A stretch of DNA of 64,000 nt from Kaistia adipata DSM 17808. GTDB taxonomy: Bacteria; Pseudomonadota; Alphaproteobacteria; Rhizobiales; Kaistiaceae. Positions 7,980-16,449 of this stretch are shown here, piece by piece. Made by a program: the position numbers and the translations under genes. The notes below the pieces were generated by a model. That model made no database searches and was not told the origin of the DNA. It was given only the letters and a program-made list of their open reading frames with translations. Positions within the stretch are counted from its first letter, which is position 1; each line of letters opens with the position of its first letter. The stretch covers positions 506,217 to 570,216 of the forward strand of contig NZ_KE383991.1 in NCBI RefSeq assembly GCF_000423225.1, written 5' to 3'.

Positions 7980-9589
7980 GCCGCTACCTCCACGCCGCGC
8001 CGCGCCGCGAGCAGCCGGTCGGCGGCGCGCAGCGCCACCGCCTGGATCGTCGGCGTCGGATTGAGCGCCGCCGATGTGGTGAAGACGGAGCCGTCGACGA
8101 CCAGCAGGTTGGGCACGCTGTGCGCCCGGCAATCGCCGTCGACGACGCTGGCGTCGGCGTCGCTGCCCATGCAGGCGGTGCCGAGCAGGTGGAAGCCGGC
8201 GTTGACGACCAGACGCTCCGCCGTGACGGCAACGGCGCCGGCCTCATTGAAGGCGCGCGTCGCGCTCTTGATGCCGTGCTCGATCATCTCCTTGGTGTTC
8301 TGGTCGAGGCTGTAGGTCATCTTCGGCGCCGGGATACCCCAGGCATCCCGGAGGCTGTCCGAGAGCGTGACACGGTTGTCGAGGCGCGGCAGATCTTCGG
8401 TCGTGACCGTCAGGCTCGCGGTGCGGGCGAAGGTGTTGCGGAAGGTCTCGTGGTGCCCCTCGCCCCAGGGGACGCGCGGCAGGTAACCGCCGACCGCCGT
8501 ACCGACCGGGCCGTTCGAGCGCACCAGCTGCATCTGGTAGCCGCGCACGAAGCCGCGCGCCGCATCGGTCTCGTAGAAGTGCTGGCAGAGGATCGAGACG
8601 GCGAAGGGACCGGCATAGCCGTCGACCGCCTCGTCGAAGGTGCCGGTCACCATGCCGGTCGGATGGTGCATCAGGCGGCGCCCGACCAGATCGGTGTCGT
8701 TGGCGATGCCGTTTGGAAAGCGCTTCGACTGCGACAGCAGCATGAGCCGCGCCGTGCCGAGGCCGTTGGCGGCCAGGATCACCACATGCGCCCGATGCCG
8801 CTGGGCGGCGCCGTCGCGGTCATAATAGGCGACGCCAGTGGCGCGGCCCTCGCTGTCGGTCTCGACCTCGAACGCGCGTGCGCCGGTGATCAGCTTGGCG
8901 CCTGCGCCGATCGCCTGCGGCCAGTAGGTGACATCGGACGAACTGCGCGCCCCGCTCGGGCAGCCGAGATCGCAGGGGCCGCAATTGTTGCAGCCGCCAC
9001 GCCCCTCGCCATAGGGCTGCGAATTGATGGCGACGTCGCAGGGCCACCAGTGCCAGCCGAGCCGGTCGAAGGCGCCGGCCATCTTCTCGGCGCCCCGGCC
9101 AAGCGGCACCGGCGGCATCTGGCGCGCCAGGCGCGGCGGATTGCCGGGATCCCCGGCAAGGCCGGAGACGCCCATCATCCGGTCGTTCTCTTCGTAGTAG
9201 GGCGCGAGATCCTCGTACGAGATCGGCCAATCGTCGCCGACGCCGTCGAGCGTCTTGACCCGGAAGTCGGAGGGGCGGAAGCGCGGGAAATGCGCGCCCC
9301 AGAGAATGGTCGAGCCGCCGACCGCATTATAGAGGAACGGCTTGATCGCCGCCTCGCTGTCATCAACGGGATAGTCGACCGGGTTGCGCCGCACATTCGG
9401 ATTGGGGTGATGGCTGGTCTGGCGCGCCACCTCCCAGTCGGTGCGGAAGCTCGGCACCTCGTCATAGCGCACCCAGTCGCCCTGCTCGAGACAGGTGACC
9501 TTCAGGCCTGCGCGCGCCAGACGCCACGCGACCGCAGCTCCGCTGGCACCGGCGCCGACAATGACGACATCGTCGATCGCGTCCGTCAT
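7976..9589 (-). CDS. GMC oxidoreductase large subunit with a ferredoxin-like cysteine motif
   Basis: 537-residue flavoprotein. The FAD site GAGASGAAVAWRLARAG is at residues 12-28, the segment GGSTILWGAHFPRF occupies the GMC signature region, and FHLLGTACMGSD plus the C-terminal NPTPTIQAVALRAADRLL match the dehydrogenase branch. Bases 8960-8992 encode C-x2-C-x2-C-x3-C-P (CNNCGPCDLGCP), which could bind an Fe-S cluster, as known for some FAD-dependent sugar dehydrogenases of this branch. Coupled by four-base overlaps to the small subunit downstream and the ABC ATPase gene upstream. Expected to pass electrons to a membrane or soluble carrier rather than to oxygen. Confidence 0.85.
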   Translation of the reverse strand: MTDAIDDVVIVGAGASGAAVAWRLARAGLKVTCLEQGDWVRYDEVPSFRTDWEVARQTSHHPNPNVRRNPVDYPVDDSEAAIKPFLYNAVGGSTILWGAHFPRFRPSDFRVKTLDGVGDDWPISYEDLAPYYEENDRMMGVSGLAGDPGNPPRLARQMPPVPLGRGAEKMAGAFDRLGWHWWPCDVAINSQPYGEGRGGCNNCGPCDLGCPSGARSSSDVTYWPQAIGAGAKLITGARAFEVETDSEGRATGVAYYDRDGAAQRHRAHVVILAANGLGTARLMLLSQSKRFPNGIANDTDLVGRRLMHHPTGMVTGTFDEAVDGYAGPFAVSILCQHFYETDAARGFVRGYQMQLVRSNGPVGTAVGGYLPRVPWGEGHHETFRNTFARTASLTVTTEDLPRLDNRVTLSDSLRDAWGIPAPKMTYSLDQNTKEMIEHGIKSATRAFNEAGAVAVTAERLVVNAGFHLLGTACMGSDADASVVDGDCRAHSVPNLLVVDGSVFTTSAALNPTPTIQAVALRAADRLLAARRGVEVAA

Positions 9590-11454
9590 GCGTGCGCCCC
9601 TCCGAAGGCCTGGATCTCGCCCGCCACGGCCCGCCAGCAGCGGACGCTCTGGCCGCCTTCGAGCGGTTCCAGCGCTTGCGGCGTCGCCCGGCAGGCTTCG
9701 ACCACATGCGGGCAGCGGCTTGCCAGGTAGCAGCCATGCGGCAGGTCGATCGGGCTCGGGATCTCGCCCTCGAGAGCCGCCGGAATGACGCTGTCGACGC
9801 GCCGGTTGGTCGGATCGGGGAAGAGATGCGCCGAGAGCAACGCCTGCGAATAGGGATGGCGCGGCTTGCTGAACACCTGTTCGACGGTGCCCGTCTCGAC
9901 GATCTGGCCGAGATACATGACCGAGACCTTGTGGCAGAGATAGCGAACCGTCGTCAGGTCGTGGCTGATGAACAGGTAGCTGATGCCGAGCTCCTTCTGG
10001 AGCCGGACGAGAAGCTCGATCAGCCCGACGCGGGCCCGCGGCGACAGCACCGAGGTCGGCTCGTCGAGCACAATGAACTCGGGATTGCAGGCGAGCGCGC
10101 GGGCGATGTTGATGCGCTGCAGGGCGCCGGCGCCGAGGCCGCGCGGCCTGCGGTCGAGCAGCGCGCGATCGAGATCGACGAGGTCCATCAGTTCCTCGGC
10201 CCGCCTGCGCTTGTCGGCCGTCGACAGCTTCGTGTGCAGGTCGAGCGGCTCGGTCAGGATCCGGCGGATCGACCAGCGCGGATTGAGGCTGTCGAACGGA
10301 TCCTGGAAGACGATCTGCAGTTTCGAGCGGTAGCGCCGCATGTCGTTAGGCGGCAGCTTGACGAGATCCTCGCCGTCGAAGACGACCGAGCCGGACGACG
10401 GTTCCAGGAGCCGCAGCATACAGCGCCCGACCGTCGTCTTGCCGGAGCCGCTTTCGCCGACCAGTCCGAGCGTCTCGCCGCGGCCGATCGTCAGTGAGAC
10501 CTTGTCGACCGCCTGGATCAGCTTCTTGGTATGGCGAACGGCGAAGGTCTTGCGCAAATCGGTGGTGGCGAGCAGCGGCCTAGTGCCGGCCTCGACCGGC
10601 GGCAGGCCGAGCGAATGGCCGCGCTCGCGCTGCAGCTTCAGGATTTGCTGACTGTAGGGATGCTGCGGATTGGCGAAGAACTGCCGGACCGGAGCGTCCT
10701 CGACGATCCGCCCCTCATGAAGCACCAGTACGCGGTCACAATAATTGGCGAGCGTGCCCAGCTCCTGCGTGATCAGCAGGATGGCGGAGCCGGTTTTCTG
10801 GACGGTGTTCCACATCTCGTCAAGGAACTGCGCCTGGATCGTCACGTCGAGGCCGCTGGTCGGCTCGTCGGCGATCAAGAGCTTCGGCTTCGAAGAGAGC
10901 GCCATGGCGATCAGCGCCCGCTGCGCCATGCCTCCTGAAAGCTCGTGCGCATAGGCCTCGGCCCGGCTTTCGGGATCGTTGATGCCGACCATGCGCAGCA
11001 TCTCGATGACCTTGCGTCGAACCTCGGTGCCGCTCGCCTGGTTGTGCGCCTCGTAGGCGTAGCCGATCTGCTTGCCGATCCGGAGCATCGGATTGAGCGA
11101 GGAGCGCGGGTTCTGCACGATGATGCCGATGTCGCGGCCGCGAATGGCGCGGATCTCGGCTTCCGGCAGCTTGAGCAGATCGCGGCCGTCGAACTCGACA
11201 CGGCCGCCGAGGATCTTGCCCGGCGGTCGCGCCAGGCCGAGCAGCGCCAGCGCCGCGGTCGACTTGCCGCTGCCGGCGTCGCCGATCAGCCCGACCACCT
11301 CGCGCTCATGGACCTTGAAGGAAAGCCCGTCGACCGGCTTCACCATGCGCCCGTCGACCGGATAGCCGACGACGAGGTTCTCCACCGAGAGCACCGTACG
11401 CGCCGCCATGGTCTCCGGGCGCTCGGCCACCGCCGCTGCCTCACGATGCATCAT
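9586..11454 (-). CDS. Fused two-domain ABC transporter ATPase (DppD-DppF type) with one degenerate site
   Basis: 622-residue protein carrying both ATP-binding domains of a peptide/nickel-type importer. Domain 1 has Walker A GDAGSGKS (58-65), Q-loop VQNP, signature LSGGM (172-176) and Walker B IADEP, but the switch histidine is replaced by Gln230 (LLITQEL). Domain 2 has Walker A GESGSGKT (333-340), Walker B VLDEP and His498 (FISHDL), but its signature reads LGAGAL (440-445) and the D-loop Asp is Ser471. Each domain ends with the oligopeptide-transporter tail (QHPYSQQ, RHPYSQ). In the head-to-tail sandwich the Gln switch and the altered signature fall in the same composite site, leaving one normal and one degenerate site. 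Start overlaps the permease gene by 14 bases. Confidence 0.92.
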   Translation of the reverse strand: MMHREAAAVAERPETMAARTVLSVENLVVGYPVDGRMVKPVDGLSFKVHEREVVGLIGDAGSGKSTAALALLGLARPPGKILGGRVEFDGRDLLKLPEAEIRAIRGRDIGIIVQNPRSSLNPMLRIGKQIGYAYEAHNQASGTEVRRKVIEMLRMVGINDPESRAEAYAHELSGGMAQRALIAMALSSKPKLLIADEPTSGLDVTIQAQFLDEMWNTVQKTGSAILLITQELGTLANYCDRVLVLHEGRIVEDAPVRQFFANPQHPYSQQILKLQRERGHSLGLPPVEAGTRPLLATTDLRKTFAVRHTKKLIQAVDKVSLTIGRGETLGLVGESGSGKTTVGRCMLRLLEPSSGSVVFDGEDLVKLPPNDMRRYRSKLQIVFQDPFDSLNPRWSIRRILTEPLDLHTKLSTADKRRRAEELMDLVDLDRALLDRRPRGLGAGALQRINIARALACNPEFIVLDEPTSVLSPRARVGLIELLVRLQKELGISYLFISHDLTTVRYLCHKVSVMYLGQIVETGTVEQVFSKPRHPYSQALLSAHLFPDPTNRRVDSVIPAALEGEIPSPIDLPHGCYLASRCPHVVEACRATPQALEPLEGGQSVRCWRAVAGEIQAFGGAHA

Positions 11455-12343
11455 AGCGGCGCTCCAGAGCGTTGCCGAGCACGGCGAAGCCGAACACGGT
11501 CAGGGAGATGGCGATGCCCGGGAACACCGACGGCCACCATTCGCCAAGAATGATCTGGTTGGCGCCGGTGGAAATCATCAGGCCCCATTCCGGCGTCGGC
11601 GGGCGCACGCCGGCGCCGACGAAGGACAGGCCCGCGGTGAGCAGGATGGCGAAGCCGATGGTGACGGAGGCCTGGATCAGTGCCGGCGTCAGCGAGTTCG
11701 GCAGGACGTGGCGGATGGCGATGTTGAGCTCGGTGTTGCCGAGCGCGCGCGCCGCCTCGACGAAGCCGCGCACCTTCTGGCTCATCACCTCGGCGCGGGT
11801 TAGGCGGACATAGATCGGCGTGTAAACGAAGGCGAGCGCGATGACGATGTTGGTCGTCGAACGGCCGGCCAGCGCCACCAGGACCATGGCCGAGATAAAG
11901 ACCGGGAACGACTGCATGACGTCGGAGACGCGCATCATGAACTCGGTCGCGGCATTGCGGTAATAGCCGGCGATCAGGCCTAGGAAGACGCCGATGACGA
12001 GAGACAGTCCGTTGGCGACCAGCGCGATGACGAGATCGGTGCGCGGCGCGGCGATGACGCGGGAGAACACGTCGAAGCCGCTGGCGTCCGTGCCCATCCA
12101 GTGCGGCGGCGCCTCAAGCGTGCCCGAGATCCAGGCGCTGAAGAGGCCAGGCACCTCGGCGAGCGACGGCGGCGGGACCGAGACGTTCGGAGTCGTCAGC
12201 GTCGGATCGTAGGGGCCGATATAGGGGCCGACCACTGCGAGCGCGACGACGATGACGACGATCGTCAGGCCAAGGCCGAACAGCCAGTCGCGGCGGCGGC
12301 GCGGCAGCATGTCTGCCGTTTCGAGGGTGTGCTGGCTCGACAT
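11441..12343 (-). CDS. ABC transporter permease, DppC-like
   Basis: 300-residue inner-membrane permease of the dipeptide/oligopeptide class. It has an N-terminal cytoplasmic leader with RRRRDW, a first membrane helix (LGLTIVVIVVALAVVGPYIG), the family N-terminal element PYDP, and the EAA loop (VEAARALGNTELNIAIRHVLPN) for contact with the ATPase. A further hallmark is WGLMISTGANQI near the end. Its start codon shares a base with the stop of the DppB-like gene. Forms the pore with 12343-13371 and is energised by the fused ATPase. Confidence 0.92.
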   Translation of the reverse strand: MSSQHTLETADMLPRRRRDWLFGLGLTIVVIVVALAVVGPYIGPYDPTLTTPNVSVPPPSLAEVPGLFSAWISGTLEAPPHWMGTDASGFDVFSRVIAAPRTDLVIALVANGLSLVIGVFLGLIAGYYRNAATEFMMRVSDVMQSFPVFISAMVLVALAGRSTTNIVIALAFVYTPIYVRLTRAEVMSQKVRGFVEAARALGNTELNIAIRHVLPNSLTPALIQASVTIGFAILLTAGLSFVGAGVRPPTPEWGLMISTGANQIILGEWWPSVFPGIAISLTVFGFAVLGNALERRYDAS

Positions 12344-13371
12344 CAGAAGGCAATCCGTGGGTCGATCGCGGCGTGGATCAGGTCCAGCGCGAGATAGACG
12401 ACAAGCGAGATGGCGGTGATCACGAGCACGACGGCCTGGATGGCGGGGTAATCGTAGTTGAGCACCGCGTTGATCGCGTATTGGCCGATGCCGCCGAGCG
12501 AGAAGACGCTCTCGGTCAGGACCGCGCCGCTGAGCATGAAGCCATAGAGGATGCCGATCAGCGTCATCGACGGCGCCATCGCCGCCCTGAGCGCATAGCC
12601 GGCGACCCGCCGCTTCGGCAGGCCGGCGCAGTTGGCGTAGAGCACGAAGTCGGACTGCAGGGCGCGGGCCATGTTCTGGCGCACCATCTTGATGATCGGC
12701 CCCGACAGGATGAACGCCATGGTGAAGACCGGCAGCATCAGGTGATGCAGCGCCTCGACGAAGAGGTCGAACTGGCCGGCGATCAGGGAATCGATGGTCA
12801 TGAAGCCGGTGACGACATCAGGCGGACTGGACATCGGCGACAGCCGGCCAAGCGGCGCCGGCGCGATGCCGAGGGTGAAGAAGAACAGGTAGACGAACAG
12901 AAGCCCCCACCAGAACTCCGGCTGCGAACCGGCGAAGAGCGAGTAGACGAAGACGCCCTTGTCAGCCTTGCCGCCGGGATTGAGCGCACCGAACATGCCG
13001 ATCGGCACGGCGACGGCGAGCGCCAGGATGAAGCTCAGCGTGACGAGCTCGAGGGTCACGGGCAGATAGGCGGCGATCTCCGCGGTGACGGGCGTGCCGG
13101 TAACCCAGGAGACGCCCAGCGATCCCTGCAGCAATCCCGGCGCAATTTCGGGCTGGAAGCCGAGATAGGTCGCCAGCTGCGCCAGAAGCGGCCGGTCGAC
13201 GCCGAGCTGCTTGGCGGCCTGCGCATAGGCCTCTGGGCTGGCATTCATGCCGACCAGGCGAGACACCGGGTCCGCCGGCAGCAGTCGGATCAGGAAGAAA
13301 ACAGCGATCGTCAGTCCGATGAGCTGAAGCAGCCCAACGGCGAAGCGCTTGGAGATGTATCGAAACAGCAC
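12343..13371 (-). CDS. ABC transporter permease, DppB-like
   Basis: 342-residue inner-membrane permease. Starts with the family-typical MLFRYISKRFAVGLLQLIGLTIAVFFLIRLLPADP, where the first helix leads into the periplasmic RLLPADPV element; later helices and the C-terminal VLTESVFSLGGIGQYAINAVLNYDYP segment match DppB. The gene lies 54 bases after the solute-binding protein gene and shares one base with the next permease gene. Confidence 0.93.
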   Translation of the reverse strand: MLFRYISKRFAVGLLQLIGLTIAVFFLIRLLPADPVSRLVGMNASPEAYAQAAKQLGVDRPLLAQLATYLGFQPEIAPGLLQGSLGVSWVTGTPVTAEIAAYLPVTLELVTLSFILALAVAVPIGMFGALNPGGKADKGVFVYSLFAGSQPEFWWGLLFVYLFFFTLGIAPAPLGRLSPMSSPPDVVTGFMTIDSLIAGQFDLFVEALHHLMLPVFTMAFILSGPIIKMVRQNMARALQSDFVLYANCAGLPKRRVAGYALRAAMAPSMTLIGILYGFMLSGAVLTESVFSLGGIGQYAINAVLNYDYPAIQAVVLVITAISLVVYLALDLIHAAIDPRIAF

Positions 13372-13425
13372 GGGCCGACCCTCGGCGGGAAAGAGGCAGA
13401 CCGAAACCGGCCTGCCTCCTTCGGA

Positions 13426-15099
13426 TTACTGAACGCTGAGATCGAAGTAGCGGACGGAGTTGTCCGGATACCAGCGCATGCCCTTGAGCTTGTCCGAATA
13501 GGCCCACTGCGTCTTGTACTCGACCACCGGCAGCCAAGCGACGTCGGCCGCCAGCTGGTCCTGAATCTGGCCGAGCATCTCGGTGCGCTTGGCCGCGTCG
13601 GGCTCGATGCGGGCCTTTGCCCAGAGATCGTCGACGACCTGGCTGGAATAATTGACCATGTTATTGAGGCCGCCCTTGTCCTTCGACACGAAGAACAGCT
13701 GGACCGCGTAGCCGGCGTCGACGCCGATCGGCTTCTCCTGGTCGTTGACCGCGAAGGGCAGATCGCCCTTCACCAGCTGGCGGTCGCCATACTGGGTCTG
13801 CGGGATCGGATTAAGCGTCGCGGGAATGCCGATGGCGCGCAGCGAGGACTGGATGATGTTGACGATCGGGCCGAGCGTCGATTCCTTCTCCGCGACGTAG
13901 GAGAGCTGGAATGCGTCGCCGAAGGCTTCGAGGCCCTTGCCGTCGGCATAGCCGGCCTCGGCCAGCAGCGCCTTGGCCTTCTCCGGGTCGTAGCTGTACT
14001 GACCGGCTTCCTTGAAGCCCGGATAGCCGCTCGGCACCGAGCCCTTCCACTGATGCGCCTGGCCGAAATAGCCGGTCTTGATGATCTGCTCGAACGGGAT
14101 CGCATGGGCGATCGCCTCGCGAACCTTCGGATTGTCGAAGGGCTTCGCGGCGAAGTTCATATGAACGAACAGGTTCTCGTTGCCCGTGACGCCGCCGACG
14201 GCGACGCCCTTGGCCGTGCGCAGGCTGTCGAATTCCTTCGGCGTCAGGCCGCTGGCGAGCTGGGCCTGGCCGGTACGCAGCACCACGGCGCGGTTCGACG
14301 ATTGCGGCACGCGGCGGACGGTGACCTTGTCGATCGCCGGTTTGCCCCGGTAATAGTCCGGGTTCGCCTTGTAGCTGATCTCCTGGTTCTTCGACCATTT
14401 GTCGAGGCAATAGGCGCCGAAGCCGGGCGCGTTCTGCGTGTTCGCGTAGTCGTGCGACCAGGGATCCTTCTCGGTCGCGTGCTTCTCCATCGTCTCCTTG
14501 TCGTAAACGAGAAGGCCGAAGATCGAGAGCACCGGCAGGAACAGCGCGTTCGGCTCCGACTGACGGATCTGGACCGTGTAGTCGTCGATGATCTTGACCT
14601 CGTCGCCCAGCTCCTTGGCCTTCGGGTCATCGCCGAACACGGCCGGCGTGAAGCCGTCGATCGAGGCGACGTTGGACAGGAACCAGCCGATCGGCGCGGC
14701 GCCGCTCACCGACTTGGCGCGGGCAAAGGTGTAGGCCACGTCCTTGGCATCGAAGGTCGCGCCGTCGCAGCCCTTGACGCCCTTGCGCAGATGCAGGGTC
14801 CACGTCAACGTGGCGGGATCATAGTCCCAGCTCTCGACGAGCCGGCCCTCGATCTTGGAGAAGTCCGGCATGCCGATGCCGTCCTCGTTGGCGGGGCCCG
14901 CGGCATAGCCGACGAGCGGCTCCATCAGCGTGACCATGCCCTGCTGGCTGGCGGGAATCGCCGCCGACGGGCCGTCATAATCGAGGCCGGCCGGAACGTC
15001 TTCGGCCAGGACGAGGATCTGCTGGGCGGCGGCGGGCGCCGCCGTCACGGCAAGGGTTGCCACGGCGACAGCCGAAAGCAACGCGTTTCTCTTCAGCAT
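13426..15099 (-). CDS. ABC transporter substrate-binding protein, family 5
   Basis: 557-residue periplasmic binding protein, first gene of the 13-gene leftward operon. Start chosen at the ATG at 15099, giving a standard Sec signal peptide (MLKRNALLSAVAVATLAVTAAPAAAQ); the longer frame would prepend 14 residues with no good ribosome site. Domain markers are VESWDYDPATLTWTLHLRKGVK and PFDNPKVREAIAHAIP. The operator at 15128-15143 lies 29 bases upstream of the start. Similar domain type to the truncated gene at the left edge, but the two proteins are clearly diverged. The ligand is unknown; neighbours argue for an amide- or ester-containing organic acid rather than a true peptide. Confidence 0.93.
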   Translation of the reverse strand: MLKRNALLSAVAVATLAVTAAPAAAQQILVLAEDVPAGLDYDGPSAAIPASQQGMVTLMEPLVGYAAGPANEDGIGMPDFSKIEGRLVESWDYDPATLTWTLHLRKGVKGCDGATFDAKDVAYTFARAKSVSGAAPIGWFLSNVASIDGFTPAVFGDDPKAKELGDEVKIIDDYTVQIRQSEPNALFLPVLSIFGLLVYDKETMEKHATEKDPWSHDYANTQNAPGFGAYCLDKWSKNQEISYKANPDYYRGKPAIDKVTVRRVPQSSNRAVVLRTGQAQLASGLTPKEFDSLRTAKGVAVGGVTGNENLFVHMNFAAKPFDNPKVREAIAHAIPFEQIIKTGYFGQAHQWKGSVPSGYPGFKEAGQYSYDPEKAKALLAEAGYADGKGLEAFGDAFQLSYVAEKESTLGPIVNIIQSSLRAIGIPATLNPIPQTQYGDRQLVKGDLPFAVNDQEKPIGVDAGYAVQLFFVSKDKGGLNNMVNYSSQVVDDLWAKARIEPDAAKRTEMLGQIQDQLAADVAWLPVVEYKTQWAYSDKLKGMRWYPDNSVRYFDLSVQ

Positions 15100-15127
15100 C
15101 GTAGGACCCCTCGGATTGTCTTGGTGG

Positions 15128-15170
15128 ATTTGTCCGGACAAATCACGCCTCAGCTCCCCGGTCTTGTCAA
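15128..15170 (-). promoter_or_regulatory. Operator B and promoter of the leftward 13-gene operon
   Basis: Perfect palindrome ATTTGTCCGGACAAAT at 15128-15143. On the minus strand a TTGACA box occupies 15170-15165; the -10 candidates fall at 15147-15140, at the upstream edge of the palindrome. Bound regulator would block RNA polymerase at this promoter. It is exactly 100 bp from operator C, in the divergent control region 15100-15292. Confidence 0.8.
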
Positions 15171-15201
15171 GCAGTTCTTGGAGAAACTTCGCAAAAATGG
15201 G

Positions 15202-15243
15202 TTGACAGGCATCGGCTTGGTCGAGACATTTGTCCGGACAAAT
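15202..15243 (+). promoter_or_regulatory. Operator C and promoter of the rightward REDY-SDR-PuuE-MmgE operon
   Basis: Perfect palindrome ATTTGTCCGGACAAAT at 15228-15243. A TTGACA box at 15202-15207 is followed after 17 bases by GACATT (15225-15230), so the palindrome overlaps the -10 region. This gives divergent promoters for the operons starting at 15099 and 15293, each with its own operator. Confidence 0.8.
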
Positions 15244-15292
15244 AATCGGCTAGCCTGGGATGTTTCGGGCAGAAATCGCAGTGGAGGTCGGT

Positions 15293-15610
15293 GTGACGCG
15301 TATCGTGGTGCTGTTCAATCTGAAGGCCGGTGTCGACCCCGAGGTCTATGAGGCCTGGGCAAAGTCGACGGACATTCCGGTCGTGAACGGCCTCGATTCG
15401 ATCGGCGCCTTCTCCGTCCACCAGACGACCGGCGTGCTCGGCTCGGACGCCAAGCCGCCCTATGCCTATGTCGAGATCATCGATGTCGTCGACATGGAGA
15501 AGTTCGGCGCCGATGTGGCGACCGACACGATGCAGAAGATCGCGGCCGAGTTCCAGGCCTTTGCCGACAATCCCACCTTCATCATGACCCGCACGCTCGG
15601 AGCCGCGTGA
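15293..15610 (+). CDS. Small ferredoxin-fold protein, REDY-like (HapK-like)
   Basis: 105-residue protein of the dimeric alpha/beta-barrel type. I place the start at a GTG at 15293 (VTRIVVLFNLK), a few bases after a GGAGG; an ATG 11 codons upstream (15260) is in frame but lacks a ribosome site and would add a leader not expected in the family. The sequence VTRIVVLFNLKAGVDPEVYE, then YVEIIDVVDMEKFG and ADNPTFIMTRTL, resembles proteins annotated REDY-like protein HapK. No catalytic role can be assigned. It is the first gene after operator C and its stop overlaps the SDR start (TGATG). Confidence 0.7.
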   Translation: MTRIVVLFNLKAGVDPEVYEAWAKSTDIPVVNGLDSIGAFSVHQTTGVLGSDAKPPYAYVEIIDVVDMEKFGADVATDTMQKIAAEFQAFADNPTFIMTRTLGAA

Positions 15611-16449
15611 TGAGCGAGCGCGGACTGGCCGGCAAGGTCGCCCTGATCACCGGCGCGGGACGCGCCGGCGGGCTCGGTCAGGGGATCGCCCGCAAGCTGG
15701 CCTCGCAAGGCGCGAGGATCGTCCTGCACGACCGGGGCGCGATCTCTGGCGCCGCCGCGCCGGCGCATGGCGTCGGCACGCTGACCGATCTCGAAGCGGT
15801 CGCGGCCGAACTCGCCGCCGACGGCGCCGAGGCCGTGACCGTCACCGGCGACCTGCTCGACGAGGCCGAGATCGCCCGCATCGTCCAGGCCGCCGTCGAC
15901 AATTTCGATCGGCTCGACATCCTGATCAACAACGCCGGCGTCGGCTATCTGTTCGGACCGCTTGTCGAGCTCGAGGCCGAGAGCTGGGACGTCGTGCTCG
16001 GCGTTAACCTGCGCGCCCCGGCGCTGGCGACCAAGCATGCCGCCAGGCAGATGATCGCCCAGGGCCAGGGCGGCCGGATCATCAACATCGCCTCGCAGGC
16101 GGCCAAATCCGGCTTCGCCTTCGCCAGCGCCTACACGGCGTCGAAGCACGGCCTGATCGGGCTGACCCGCTCGGCGGCGCTGGAGCTCGGCGAGCACGGC
16201 ATCACCGTCAACGCCATCTGCCCGAACCACGTCACGACGGGGCTCGGCGCCTGGCAGAACCGCTTCATGTCCGAGGCGCGCGGCCAGACAATCGAGGCCT
16301 ATCTGGACGAGATGCGCGCCCGCATTCCGCTGAAGCGCACCGGCACGCCCAATGACACCGCCGAAACCGCCGCGTTCCTCTGCTCGGACGCCGCCGCCTA
16401 CATTACCGCCGAGGCGATCAACGTCTCCGGCGGGGAGGAATACCACTGA
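15610..16449 (+). CDS. Short-chain dehydrogenase/reductase
   Basis: 279-residue classical SDR: cofactor motif TGAGRAGGLGQGIA (about residues 16-29), NNAG element, active-site Ser in NIASQAA and YTASKHG. The sequence around VLHDRGAIS departs from the usual acidic NAD-binding pattern, so cofactor preference is open. Start at the ATG at 15610, which overlaps the preceding stop codon; a GTG one codon upstream is also in frame. The gene ends one base into the next ATG (16449). Distinct from the SDR at 6772-7545, so the island supplies two separate alcohol/ketone interconversions. Confidence 0.9.
   Translation: MSERGLAGKVALITGAGRAGGLGQGIARKLASQGARIVLHDRGAISGAAAPAHGVGTLTDLEAVAAELAADGAEAVTVTGDLLDEAEIARIVQAAVDNFDRLDILINNAGVGYLFGPLVELEAESWDVVLGVNLRAPALATKHAARQMIAQGQGGRIINIASQAAKSGFAFASAYTASKHGLIGLTRSAALELGEHGITVNAICPNHVTTGLGAWQNRFMSEARGQTIEAYLDEMRARIPLKRTGTPNDTAETAAFLCSDAAAYITAEAINVSGGEEYH

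Noticed and set aside
12373-15351. 992-codon open frame on the plus strand
   Set aside because: It is antisense to the permease and binding-protein genes. High GC content removes stop codons from the opposite strand; the translation is rich in Arg, Asp, His and Gly with no domain.
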